A program made the translations under genes and the position numbers. Below the pieces are notes generated by a model, which did no database searches, was not told the origin of the DNA, and saw only the letters and a list, made by a program, of their open reading frames with translations. DNA of 64,000 nucleotides, taken from contig NZ_FYEX01000001.1 of assembly GCF_900187875.1 (NCBI RefSeq), positions 682,001 through 746,000 on the forward strand, given 5' to 3'. Positions within the stretch are counted from its first letter, which is position 1; each line of letters opens with the position of its first letter. Of this stretch, positions 55,371-63,753 are shown one piece after another. The stretch is from Polynucleobacter victoriensis (GTDB lineage Bacteria; Pseudomonadota; Gammaproteobacteria; Burkholderiales; Burkholderiaceae).

Positions 55371-56771
55371 TTAATGCGCAACAAAATTAACGCGACTTGG
55401 AACTGGTTTGAACTGACCCATCTTGCTCCACCATGGCATTGCCAAGAAGAAACCAAAATAAATCAATGTACCCAATTGAGACACCTTCTCACCGATTGGT
55501 GATGGTGGCTGAATACCCAAGTAACCCAAAATAACAAATGTCACTACAAATACACCGTAGATGTATTTTTGACCTTGTGGACGGTAGCGAATAGATTTAA
55601 CAGGTGAGTTATCTAACCATGGCAAGAAGAAGAAAATCACCACAGAACCACCCATCACAATCACGCCCCAGAACTTCGCATCAAACAAGAAGAAACCTGC
55701 ACCAAGTGCAACCAAGATACCAGCACAAATGCCTTGCAGTTTCTTGTCTGTTGTACCGCGAATCACTTTACCCAAAAGCACTGCAGCGAAAAGCCACATT
55801 GGGATCAAGAACTCAGAAGTTACGGCACGCAACATTGAATAGAACGGTGTGAAATACCAAACCGGCGCAATGTGCGGAGGAGTCTTCAAAGGATCTGCTG
55901 GGATGAAGTTGTTGTGCTCTAAGAAGTAACCGCCCATCTCAGGAGCAAAGAACACCACAAATGCAAACACCATCAAGAACACACCAACACCTAACAAGTC
56001 ATGTACTGAGTAGTATGGGTGGAAAGGAATACCGTCAACAGGCACACCGTTTGCATCCAAGTTTTCTTTAATCTCAACGCCATCAGGGTTGTTAGAACCT
56101 ACTTCATGCAATGCGATGATGTGAGCCGCTACCAAACCAATCAATACCAAAGGTACTGCAATCACGTGGAATGAGAAGAAGCGGTTCAAAGTTGCATCAC
56201 CCACCACATAGTCACCACGAATCCACAATGAAAGATCTGGGCCAACCAATGGAATAGCTGCAAACAAGTTCACAATCACTTGAGCGCCCCAATATGACAT
56301 TTGACCCCATGGCAATAAGTAGCCCATGAAAGCTTCAGCCATCAAGCACAAGAAGATTGCGCAACCAAAGATCCAAACTAGCTCACGTGGTTTGCGATAT
56401 GAACCGTAGATCATGCCGCGGAACATGTGCAAGTAAACCACCACGAAGAACATTGAAGCGCCTGTTGAGTGCAAGTAACGCACTAACCAGCCCCAAGGTA
56501 CTTCACGCATGATGTATTCAACAGATTGGAAAGCTTTTTCTGCGTCTGGCTTGTAGTGCATCACCAAGAAAATACCTGTGATGATCTGAATCGCCAAAAC
56601 CAAAATTGCCAATGAACCAAAGAAATACCAGAAGTTAAAGTTCTTTGGTGCGTAGTACTTAGTTAAGTGACCTTCAATAGTCGCTGTTAATGGGAAACGT
56701 GAGTCTACCCATGCCATTAATTTTTGTCCGCGCGAAGCATTCGCTGGAACTTCTTTTTCATGAAATGCCAT
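55371..56771 (-). CDS. petB: Cytochrome b of the bc1 complex PetB
   Basis: 466 residues with eight to nine membrane helices. It carries the b-type heme ligands in RYLHSTGASMFFVVVYLH and FHVIAVPLVLIGLVAAHI (with the N- and C-terminal His pairs), the PWGQMSYWGAQV Qo-site region, and FAPEMGGYF and the PADPLKTPPHIAPVWY motif with the PEWY-like Qo segment. GGAG precedes the ATG. Coupled with petA and petC. Confidence 0.95.
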   Translation of the reverse strand: MAFHEKEVPANASRGQKLMAWVDSRFPLTATIEGHLTKYYAPKNFNFWYFFGSLAILVLAIQIITGIFLVMHYKPDAEKAFQSVEYIMREVPWGWLVRYLHSTGASMFFVVVYLHMFRGMIYGSYRKPRELVWIFGCAIFLCLMAEAFMGYLLPWGQMSYWGAQVIVNLFAAIPLVGPDLSLWIRGDYVVGDATLNRFFSFHVIAVPLVLIGLVAAHIIALHEVGSNNPDGVEIKENLDANGVPVDGIPFHPYYSVHDLLGVGVFLMVFAFVVFFAPEMGGYFLEHNNFIPADPLKTPPHIAPVWYFTPFYSMLRAVTSEFLIPMWLFAAVLLGKVIRGTTDKKLQGICAGILVALGAGFFLFDAKFWGVIVMGGSVVIFFFLPWLDNSPVKSIRYRPQGQKYIYGVFVVTFVILGYLGIQPPSPIGEKVSQLGTLIYFGFFLAMPWWSKMGQFKPVPSRVNFVAH

Positions 56772-56781
56772 TGTTTACTCC

Positions 56782-57381
56782 TTACGCTTTCTTATCTTCA
56801 CCGATTAACAACTTTGTGTCGCTCAAATACATGTGTGGCGGCACTTCCAAGTTATCTGGTGCAGGTTTGTTTTTAAATACACGACCAGCCAAGTCAAATG
56901 TTGAACCATGGCATGGGCACAAGAAACCGCCTGTCCAATTGTCTGGCAATGATGGTTGAGCACCTGTTTCAAACTTGGTAATTGGTGAACAACCCAAATG
57001 AGAACAGATACCAACAGCTACCAAGTACTCAGGCTTGATAGAACGATGTGAATTTTGAGCATAAGCAGGCGTCAAATCTTTTGGATTACGCTCAGACTTA
57101 GGATCGGCTAAATCGCCTTCGATTTTCTTGAGTGACTCAAGCATTTCTGGTGTACGACGCACAACCCATACAGGTTTACCGCGCCACTCAACTGTGCGTA
57201 GCTCTCCAGGTTGCATACCGCTGATGTCCATTTCCACTGGAGCACCGGCTGCTTTAGCTTTTTCTGATGGAGCAAATGTGCTCACTAGAGGTAGGGCCAC
57301 TGCTGCTGTACCTACACCACCGGCAACTGATGTTGCGATGAGCCAATTACGACGGCTCTTATCCATGCATTGATCACTCAT
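56782..57381 (-). CDS. petA: Rieske iron-sulfur protein of the bc1 complex PetA
   Basis: 199 residues. The N-terminus MDKSRRNWLIATSVAGGVG has a twin-arginine-like motif before the membrane helix. Cluster motifs are CSHLGCSP and CPCHGS (in FLCPCHGSTFDLAG), both with the disulfide cysteines. First gene of petABC; the [2Fe-2S] cluster accepts electrons from ubiquinol. An ATG five codons into the frame is an alternative start. Confidence 0.95.
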   Translation of the reverse strand: MSDQCMDKSRRNWLIATSVAGGVGTAAVALPLVSTFAPSEKAKAAGAPVEMDISGMQPGELRTVEWRGKPVWVVRRTPEMLESLKKIEGDLADPKSERNPKDLTPAYAQNSHRSIKPEYLVAVGICSHLGCSPITKFETGAQPSLPDNWTGGFLCPCHGSTFDLAGRVFKNKPAPDNLEVPPHMYLSDTKLLIGEDKKA

Positions 57382-57427
57382 TACTGATTTTCCTATAGTA
57401 GGGCTATATTTTTGACGTCAACTGGAG

Positions 57428-57456
57428 ATTATAGCGAAGGCGACCCCCCGATTTAA
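57428..57456 (-). promoter_or_regulatory. Candidate promoter of petABC
   Basis: A perfect TATAAT lies on the minus strand at 57428-57433, about 47 bases before the petA ATG. A weak -35 (TTTAAA-like) is 17-18 bases upstream. A run of six G lies between them. The remaining 57457-57573 stretch back to the NIF3 gene has no clear signal besides A-rich runs. Confidence 0.45.
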
Positions 57457-57573
57457 ACCCCATAAGCCCAAAAAACATGCAAAAAATGGAAAAAAGTCGC
57501 CAACTTACAAAGGCTTACGAAAACCAGCCATTGGAAGAGATCTAGTTTTAGTCTTTGTAGTGGACGCTATCAG

Positions 57574-58413
57574 TTAGACGGGATTAGGCAAATCAATAAA
57601 CTGATGCTTGATTCGGAAGGTTTTTTGTAAATGCTGGCCTAGCGCCTGGATACCATAGCGCTCTGTAGCATGGTGACCAGCAGCTATGTAAGCCACGCCC
57701 ATTTCATTGGCAGCATGGAAAGTAGACTCAGATATTTCACCGCTGATGTAAGCGTCCACTTTCATCAAAGATGCCTCTTTAATGTAATTTTGTGCTCCAC
57801 CTGTGCACCAAGCAATACGCTTAATGGGTTGATTTTGGTCCCCCACCACTAATGGATCACGCCCCAAACGACTGGCCAAACTTCTAGCTAACTGCCCTAA
57901 AGTTTTTTGGCTAGCTGCTGGCTTTCCTTCCCAAATGAGACCATCCATCACCCCCAAAGTAGCCAAGGGGGATCTTTTTGATGGTTTAGCCACTGTCCAC
58001 CCCATCATGTTTGCTAATTGAGCGTTATTACCCAGTTGAGGATGAACATCTAACGGTAAGTGGTAGGCAAATAAATTAATGTCATGAGACATTAGTAACT
58101 TAAGGCGGTCATGTAGCTGGCCAACCACCCTACTATCATCACTTTTCCAAAACCAACCATGGTGGACCAAAATAGCATCCGCCTTTTCTCCTATGGCTCG
58201 TTCAATGAGCGCGAGGCTTGCCGTAACTCCTGTAATGATTTTCTTAATTTGAGGCTTACCCTCAACCTGTAAACCATTTGGGCAATAATCTTTGATTTTG
58301 GCTACCCCCAAGTAATCAAATAAATACTCCGATAAATCATCCCTAGAAATCACCCCATCATTAGATGATTGAGGCTTTTTTGATGTCTTCACTGTTTTTG
58401 TAGATGTCTTCAT
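57574..58413 (-). CDS. NIF3/YbgI family metal-binding protein
   Basis: 279-residue member of the Nif3-like family (GTP cyclohydrolase I type 2 / YbgI), di-metal proteins of uncertain reaction. Metal motifs: ILVHHGWFW, FAYHLPLDVHPQLGNN and YIAAGHHATERYGIQ with the late His and Glu. A basic low-complexity N-terminus (MKTSTKTVKTSKKPQSS) precedes the domain. I use the name family only and infer no function. It is divergent from the DegS-like gene. Confidence 0.88.
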   Translation of the reverse strand: MKTSTKTVKTSKKPQSSNDGVISRDDLSEYLFDYLGVAKIKDYCPNGLQVEGKPQIKKIITGVTASLALIERAIGEKADAILVHHGWFWKSDDSRVVGQLHDRLKLLMSHDINLFAYHLPLDVHPQLGNNAQLANMMGWTVAKPSKRSPLATLGVMDGLIWEGKPAASQKTLGQLARSLASRLGRDPLVVGDQNQPIKRIAWCTGGAQNYIKEASLMKVDAYISGEISESTFHAANEMGVAYIAAGHHATERYGIQALGQHLQKTFRIKHQFIDLPNPV

Positions 58414-58470
58414 TTTTTAAATATTGATTAAGTAGCTGTTTTTTTAAATGTAATCCGTTAATCTAGCCAT

Positions 58471-59670
58471 ATGGTGAAACGACTCTGGTTACTCTTCGCG
58501 CAAATAGTCACAGCATTGTTGGCTATTCTATTCATTGTTGGCACATTTAAACCACATTGGTTAGATAGTAGCGGTTTTAATAATCTAGGTGGCGGGTTAT
58601 TAAGCACGGTTACCGTGAAAGAATCCAACATTGACCCCAGCACTCCAAATCCTGGATCACATCATGAAGCAGTCAAACGTTCAATGCCAGCAGTGGTCAA
58701 TGTTTTCACCAGTAAAAATATCGCCAAAGAGAAAAAAAGAAATAAATCTAACAATCAAAATGGTCCGCATCAAAACGATCCTTGGTTCAACTTCTTTTTC
58801 GGTGATCAAGCCCCGAATAGTGAAGACACAAATCCAAGCTTAGGTTCTGGTGTCATTGTTAGCTCCGAAGGTTTGGTGCTCACCAACCAACATGTGATTG
58901 AGGGCGCTGATCAGATTGAAGTTGCGCTTGCTGATGGCAGAAAAACACGCGCCACATTAATCGGTAGGGACCCAGATACTGATTTGGCAGTGTTAAAAAT
59001 TAATGTCCCAAACTTACCTAATCCAATTACATTTGGAAAGATTGAATCTGTTCGAGTGGGTGATGTGGTGTTAGCGATCGGCAATCCATTTGGAGTTGGT
59101 CAAACAGTGACATCAGGCATTGTGTCTGCACTAGGCAGAGAACAATTAGGCATTAATACTTTTGAAAATTTTATTCAAACCGATGCAGCCATTAACCCTG
59201 GTAACTCAGGTGGTGCTTTAGTTGATACAAGAGGTCATTTAATTGGTATTAACACCGCCATCTACTCAAGAAGTGGCGGCTCAATGGGTATTGGTTTTGC
59301 GATCCCAGTGAGCACTGCTAAAGAGGTGATGGAATCAATCATTAAAAACGGCGGTGTGATTCGCGGTTGGATTGGCGTTGAACCACAAAACATCACCGCA
59401 GATGTCGCACAAACTCTAAACATTAAAACCGATGGCGTTTTAATCAACGGTGTCTTAAAGGGTGGTCCTGCAGACAAAGCAGGTATTCAGCCAGGTGATG
59501 TCCTAAAGAAAATTGACAATAAAAATGTTTCAAATATTACCGAGCTACTCAACAACATCTCCAAACTAGCGCCGGGCAGCAAAGCTAGTGCTTTAGTAAA
59601 TAGAAAAGGTAAAGATATCGACCTTGAAATACAAATCGGCAAACGCCCTAAACCGAAGAGTGTTCGATGA
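58471..59670 (+). CDS. DegS-like membrane-anchored Do-family serine protease
   Basis: 399 residues. An N-terminal membrane anchor (WLLFAQIVTALLAILFIVG, about 5-24) instead of a cleavable signal, a Lys/Asn-rich linker (about 80-105), then a trypsin-like domain with catalytic His in LTNQHVIEGAD, Asp in DPDTDLAVLKIN and Ser in NPGNSGGALVD. A single PDZ domain at about residues 290-390 contains GGPADKAGIQPGDVLKKID. One PDZ and a membrane anchor point to DegS rather than DegP. No rseA is nearby, so a role in sigma-E signalling is only inferred. Confidence 0.88.
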   Translation: MVKRLWLLFAQIVTALLAILFIVGTFKPHWLDSSGFNNLGGGLLSTVTVKESNIDPSTPNPGSHHEAVKRSMPAVVNVFTSKNIAKEKKRNKSNNQNGPHQNDPWFNFFFGDQAPNSEDTNPSLGSGVIVSSEGLVLTNQHVIEGADQIEVALADGRKTRATLIGRDPDTDLAVLKINVPNLPNPITFGKIESVRVGDVVLAIGNPFGVGQTVTSGIVSALGREQLGINTFENFIQTDAAINPGNSGGALVDTRGHLIGINTAIYSRSGGSMGIGFAIPVSTAKEVMESIIKNGGVIRGWIGVEPQNITADVAQTLNIKTDGVLINGVLKGGPADKAGIQPGDVLKKIDNKNVSNITELLNNISKLAPGSKASALVNRKGKDIDLEIQIGKRPKPKSVR

Positions 59671-59675
59671 TCATG

Positions 59676-59711
59676 AAACATCAATCACAACAATTGTTGT
59701 GATTGATGTTT
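59676..59711. terminator. Perfect 36-base palindrome between convergent genes
   Basis: Two 18-base arms with no spacer are perfectly complementary. It lies 5 bases after the stop of the DegS-like gene and 9 bases before the stop of the AcoR-like gene. TTTT follows on the plus strand and TTTCATGAT on the minus strand. Most likely a bidirectional terminator. Confidence 0.75.
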
Positions 59712-59720
59712 TGTTAAAAA

Positions 59721-60860
59721 TTATTTATTGAGATAGCGATACAAGGTACTACGACTAATGCCAAGGGTTTTGGCAGCCAAACTAACGTTGCCGTTTGAGC
59801 GCTCTAAAACTTGCAATACTGTTTGCTTAGAAACATCTCTCAAACATGCTGACTCAATTGTCAGATCAGTGGATAAGTCGAGTGCAGATTTTTGCTGAGG
59901 TTCTTGAACAACAGCATTGATATTACCCTTGTATGCTTTGCTAAATTTAAGACGAAGACAAAGCTGTCTATCCATGAATGTTGGCAAAGTGATTGAATCA
60001 TGACTAGGCTTACCAGCATGTGTGAACAAATCGCTCAAAGGACACTTAATCAATTGCTGAATCTTCACGGCGCCAATATCGAAACCTTTTAGACCCAAAT
60101 ACGATAAAGCCATTCGATCAGCGCCCAATATCAAACCATCTTCACCAATACCTAGTAGGCCCTCTGCAATAGATCCCAAACCTTCACGTGATGGATGAAT
60201 ATGCGCCACCAAGTAATATTCAGATTCGCGATGCTGAAATAACTGCTTCTCAATTGAATGTACCGCCGCCATCACCAAACCCATGGTGTGTGTGCAATGT
60301 ACATTTTTATCATTTGATATATCTAATACACCCGATACAGATCCATCAGGCATAAAAATAGGAGCAGCCGCACAGCTTAAGAAACTATTCACATCAAAAA
60401 AATGTTCTGTGCCGTTTACAAACACTGCTGATGCTTCTGCTAATGCAGTGCCGATTGCGTTGGTGCCACGATCGCACTCTAACCATGATGCTCCGGTTTT
60501 TAGTAGAACGCGATCAGCCTTATCAACAAAGTCAGGGTCGCCCATTGATTTAATGATGGTGCCCTTATGATCAGCCAATAAAACAACTCCACCTAATCCA
60601 GCAATCAAACCATAGAGGTAGTTCATGGTTGGGCCAGCTAAACGAATGAAGTCTTCGTTTTTTTCAATTTTTGCTTGCAGTAATGAGCCTTCAATAATTT
60701 GGCTCAATCCCACGTTATGCTGCGCTGATAAACCTAGACTGATACAACGCTGCCATGAACGATAAATAGCAGACGACAAAAGATCCTTTTGCTCAGGCGT
60801 TGGTAAAACACCATTTTGGAGCCAACTTTTGCGGATATCTCGTATAGTCAGTTGTTTCAT
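59721..60860 (-). CDS. AcoR-like regulator without AAA+ domain (GAF-Fis HTH)
   Basis: 379 residues from the ATG at 60858-60860; the longer frame uses TTG. The N-terminal part (IYRSWQRCISLGLSAQ) and a GAF-like domain at about residues 75-200 (GATWLECDRGTNAIG-like, IFMPDGSVSGVLDISND) match AcoR-type activators of acetoin genes. A PAS-like region follows, and the C-terminus is a Fis-type helix-turn-helix (SLAAKTLGISRSTLYRYLNK). The sigma-54-contacting AAA+ domain, normally between them, is absent, so it cannot act as a classical enhancer protein. Ligand and targets are unknown. Confidence 0.85.
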   Translation of the reverse strand: MKQLTIRDIRKSWLQNGVLPTPEQKDLLSSAIYRSWQRCISLGLSAQHNVGLSQIIEGSLLQAKIEKNEDFIRLAGPTMNYLYGLIAGLGGVVLLADHKGTIIKSMGDPDFVDKADRVLLKTGASWLECDRGTNAIGTALAEASAVFVNGTEHFFDVNSFLSCAAAPIFMPDGSVSGVLDISNDKNVHCTHTMGLVMAAVHSIEKQLFQHRESEYYLVAHIHPSREGLGSIAEGLLGIGEDGLILGADRMALSYLGLKGFDIGAVKIQQLIKCPLSDLFTHAGKPSHDSITLPTFMDRQLCLRLKFSKAYKGNINAVVQEPQQKSALDLSTDLTIESACLRDVSKQTVLQVLERSNGNVSLAAKTLGISRSTLYRYLNK

Positions 60861-60963
60861 ATACGACAATGATAAAACTTTTCATTCTGAAAAAACCACA
60901 AAAAACCCAATAAATATCGACTCCAAAACCCTTAGATAGCTACTTTGCGGGGTTGTCTATAGC

Positions 60964-60993
60964 AAAAAAGCCAGTTTTGAAAACTGGCTTTTT
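60964..60993 (-). terminator. Terminator downstream of cytochrome b561
   Basis: On the minus strand GCCAGTTTTCAAAACTGGC forms a stem followed by TTTTTTGC. It lies about 30 bases past the cytochrome b561 stop. The plus strand also has five T, so it may be bidirectional. Confidence 0.85.
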
Positions 60994-61022
60994 CAGATAC
61001 TTCTAAATGTTAAAAACAATAT

Positions 61023-61583
61023 TTATTTTGAACACTTGGAGCATGGTGACATTCTTTGGAGAATTCCATCTTTATCAATGAAGCGGTGTTTCAATGCCGC
61101 AACAATATGCAGAACAACAATTGCAATCATTATCTTTGTCAAAAAGACGTGCGTATCGCTAAATAACTCTTTCAAAACGGCATCTGGCTCAGCCATCCTT
61201 GGGAGCGGTGTTCCAAAAAACTTGATTGGGTATTTTGAATATATAGAACCCAAAACACCAGTTACCGGTACTAAAACCATCAATACGTAGAGCAAATGGT
61301 GAACGGCTTTAGATAGCTTGACCTGCCAAGCCACAATGCTTGCAGGAAGCTCTGGTGGGCGATGGGTAGCACGCCAATAAATACGAATAGCAATCAAGGC
61401 AATCAGCACTAGACCAATAGATTTATGCAGATTGAAGTATTCAGCACGTATACCTGGTGGTGACTTGGGCAATTCAACCATCCATAAACCTAAAGCTAAC
61501 TCAGCAATGATGCATAGCCCAATTAACCAGTGAAGAATAATCGCTACTGTTGTGTATCGATGGTTACGCAAACTATCTGTCAT
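61023..61583 (-). CDS. Cytochrome b561
   Basis: Di-heme membrane cytochrome of the bacterial b561 (CybB) family, 186 residues. Four helices carry the heme His ligands: RYTTVAIILHWLIGLC, YFNLHKSIGLVLIAL, KAVHHLLYVLMVLVPVTG and DTHVFLTKIMIAIVVLHIVAA. It can act as a superoxide:quinone oxidoreductase. The last residues SPCSKCSK form a CxxC pair, which is not a normal part of this family. GGAG lies seven bases before the ATG. Confidence 0.93.
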   Translation of the reverse strand: MTDSLRNHRYTTVAIILHWLIGLCIIAELALGLWMVELPKSPPGIRAEYFNLHKSIGLVLIALIAIRIYWRATHRPPELPASIVAWQVKLSKAVHHLLYVLMVLVPVTGVLGSIYSKYPIKFFGTPLPRMAEPDAVLKELFSDTHVFLTKIMIAIVVLHIVAALKHRFIDKDGILQRMSPCSKCSK

Positions 61584-61836
61584 ACCGCTCCTCGTTCACC
61601 CATATTTGAATAGGTATTTAATTATTGAATCAACTAAACCGATTAAATCATAAAAAGTAGTGATGGTTATGAATCCTGCTAGCTATGAAATTAAATGTTG
61701 CAATGCAACCGAATTTATTGACCCCATTCAATTTGTGCACTGCCAACAAGATATTGGTAATTCAGGTATATTTTTGAGTTATACATATTTGATAGTTGTT
61801 AGTTATCAGTAATTAGACCCTTTAAAAAGGCGGACC

Positions 61837-62583
61837 GTGAAATTAAGCCAATTCATTTACTTCCCTGGATTCAAACGTCCTCCTACAGTAGCAACAGATA
61901 CAACATTTAAAGCAGAACCGATTTTCTATTTGTGGGCAGCCTACGCAGGCCTTTTAATCTTTTCTTTTTATCTTTTGTATGTCAAAGGTGTTTGGGCATC
62001 ACTATTAGCTGCAGACCCAACCTACCTAACAGCATTGATTATTGTGTTATTCATAGGCTCAACAATTTGGGTTGGCTTTAGAGCACATCATTTAGCTTGG
62101 CAGTACGAGCAAGTTTGCCGCTTTAGAAGATTGATTGCGGATCAATCTTCTAAAGACACTATCTTGCAAGAAGAAACTTCCTGGATCAAAGATTTATTTA
62201 CTGGCTTAGTTAATAAGAAAACCGACTGGCGCAATAACTCTCAACTAGTGGCATTGTTTGGAGAAAAAGCTTCCTCTGCCCATGAAATGACTTGGTGGAT
62301 CAACGGCGTGCTACTCAAACTAGGTTTGCTAGGTAAGGTGATTGGTTTTTCAATCATGGCTTTGCAATTAGGTTCTTTGGATAGCTTTGATGCTAGCCAA
62401 ACATCAACGATTCTTAAAACGCTAACAGGTGGCTTAGGTATTGCACTACTTACCACCATGACTGGTTTAGCAGCCAATATGCTTTTAGGTTTGCAACTGA
62501 TGCGTTTGGATCGATTTGCTGATTACTTAACCGCATACGCGATTGAAACTGTTGAACAAGATCTAGAAAGAAGCTTGGCTTAA
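61837..62583 (+). CDS. MotA/TolQ/ExbB-type membrane protein
   Basis: 248 residues starting at GTG 61837, with GGCGGA five bases upstream; an in-frame stop lies 24 bases before. About four membrane helices: 29-49, 62-81, 152-178 and 195-223, with the large cytoplasmic loop between helices two and three. The last two helices carry the family pattern GLLGKVIGF and GGLGIALLTTMTGLAANMLLG, close to TolQ/ExbB channel helices. It is shorter in the tail than ZorA and has no long coiled coil. First gene of a new operon; the 253-base gap before it holds no other clear gene. Confidence 0.8.
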   Translation: MKLSQFIYFPGFKRPPTVATDTTFKAEPIFYLWAAYAGLLIFSFYLLYVKGVWASLLAADPTYLTALIIVLFIGSTIWVGFRAHHLAWQYEQVCRFRRLIADQSSKDTILQEETSWIKDLFTGLVNKKTDWRNNSQLVALFGEKASSAHEMTWWINGVLLKLGLLGKVIGFSIMALQLGSLDSFDASQTSTILKTLTGGLGIALLTTMTGLAANMLLGLQLMRLDRFADYLTAYAIETVEQDLERSLA

Positions 62584-62587
62584 GTTA

Positions 62588-63202
62588 ATGGGCATTTCTA
62601 GAAAAACTCCTCGCGAGACTGAAACAGATCCGTTCTACGACATGTTGTTCAACATGTTGATAGCGTTTGTTTTTTGTTTTGTGATTGCGATCTTGGCGTT
62701 TAATCCAAAATCTGGCAAAAGTGGCGATATCCCTGCACATGCAGAATTTATTATTTCCGTTACTTGGCCAGATATGGATCCCAATGACTTAGATACTTGG
62801 GTACAAGATCCAGCTGGCAATGTAGTTTGGTTTAGAAATCGAGATGCTGGTCTTATGCATTTAGATCGTGACGATCGAGGTTTAGCCAATGACTCGATTG
62901 TGGTTAACAATAAGTTAGTTGTTAACCCACTTAATCAAGAAGTTGTCACCATCCGCGGATTTGCCGCAGGTGAATACACCGTCAATATTCATTATTACGA
63001 CAGTAAAAATCAAAAGCCTGTTGAGGCGAGTGTATCTGTCGTGAAAGTTAATCCCCGTGCAGAGGTCATTTATTACGGCAACGTCACATTACCTAAAAAA
63101 GGTGATGAAAGAACAGCCGTGAGATTTACGCTCAATGGCACAGGTCAAGTATTGGGCACCAGCACGTTGCCAAAAACAATTGTTGAAAGGAACTCCAAAT
63201 GA
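62588..63202 (+). CDS. ExbD/TolR-like anchor with YfaP/DUF2135-like periplasmic domain
   Basis: 204 residues. Residues 14-29 (DPFYDMLFNMLIAFVF) align with the ExbD membrane helix PFIDVMLVLLIIFMV, placing Asp18 at the proton-binding Asp of ExbD/TolR/MotB. After the helix (to about 39) the protein has no OmpA or TolR-type domain. Residues 52-155 instead read like a YfaP/DUF2135 beta-sandwich: ISVTWPDMDPNDLDTWVQDP, HLDRDDRG, and GEYTVNIHYYDSK. The assignment of that domain is by pattern and is inference. It follows the ExbB-like gene by four bases. Confidence 0.6.
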   Translation: MGISRKTPRETETDPFYDMLFNMLIAFVFCFVIAILAFNPKSGKSGDIPAHAEFIISVTWPDMDPNDLDTWVQDPAGNVVWFRNRDAGLMHLDRDDRGLANDSIVVNNKLVVNPLNQEVVTIRGFAAGEYTVNIHYYDSKNQKPVEASVSVVKVNPRAEVIYYGNVTLPKKGDERTAVRFTLNGTGQVLGTSTLPKTIVERNSK

Positions 63203-63711
63203 ACGCCAACGTCATTCTGACTTTATCCATTGGTTTTGCAGTACTGGGATTTTTGTTACTTTGTATTTGCTTGTTTAGCCCCATTAACAAAAAAGTAAAG
63301 CTACTGCTCGTTATTTTTACAAGTGCTGCCTACTTCATTAGTTTTGATGCTTTGAAGATGACGCAAGGTTGGGCAACTGCTGACTCTATTCCACCTAAAT
63401 TTGTTCTATTAGCAGCCGTGATTGAAGAACCTGTTAAAGACAAAACCAAAGGTGAAATTTTTGTTTGGTTACAAGAGTTGGTTGATAACAAACCACAGGG
63501 TGAGCCACGGGCATTTAGATTCCCATATGAAAAAGGTCTTCATAGCTTGTTTGAAGATGGCATGAAAAAAACTCGTAACGGCAATTCTCAAATTGGTAGC
63601 TTAGAGCCATTACGTGGGCCTAAGAGCAATAACTGGTTGAGATCTGGCGGTGATGAACCTCCTAAAGTGAAATTAGGCGATTTACCAGCTCCGCAACTTC
63701 CAGAAAAATAA
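63199..63711 (+). CDS. Small two-helix membrane protein of the ExbB/ExbD-like operon
   Basis: 170 residues, starting in an ATGA overlap with the preceding gene. Two helices at about 4-26 (VILTLSIGFAVLGFLLLCIC) and 32-52 (VKLLLVIFTSAAYFISFDAL) are followed by a soluble segment containing PRAFRFPYEKGLHSLFEDGMKK and a Pro-rich end. I recognise no family. Its tight coupling suggests that it belongs to the same membrane complex. Confidence 0.75.
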   Translation: MNANVILTLSIGFAVLGFLLLCICLFSPINKKVKLLLVIFTSAAYFISFDALKMTQGWATADSIPPKFVLLAAVIEEPVKDKTKGEIFVWLQELVDNKPQGEPRAFRFPYEKGLHSLFEDGMKKTRNGNSQIGSLEPLRGPKSNNWLRSGGDEPPKVKLGDLPAPQLPEK

Positions 63712-63753
63712 TCCCGAGTTGTATCTCTACATACGAACTCATGAGGCTACCTA

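Noticed and set aside
61672..61818. Plus-strand frame of about 48 codons before the ExbB-like gene
   Set aside because: Low-complexity sequence without a good ribosome site and with no recognisable motif. It is more likely a chance frame in AT-rich sequence.
61837..63202. Zorya-type (ZorAB) anti-phage defence pair
   Set aside because: The first protein lacks the long tail of ZorA and the second lacks the OmpA-like domain of ZorB, and no zorC, zorD or zorE is seen in the window. I keep it as an unclassified channel pair.
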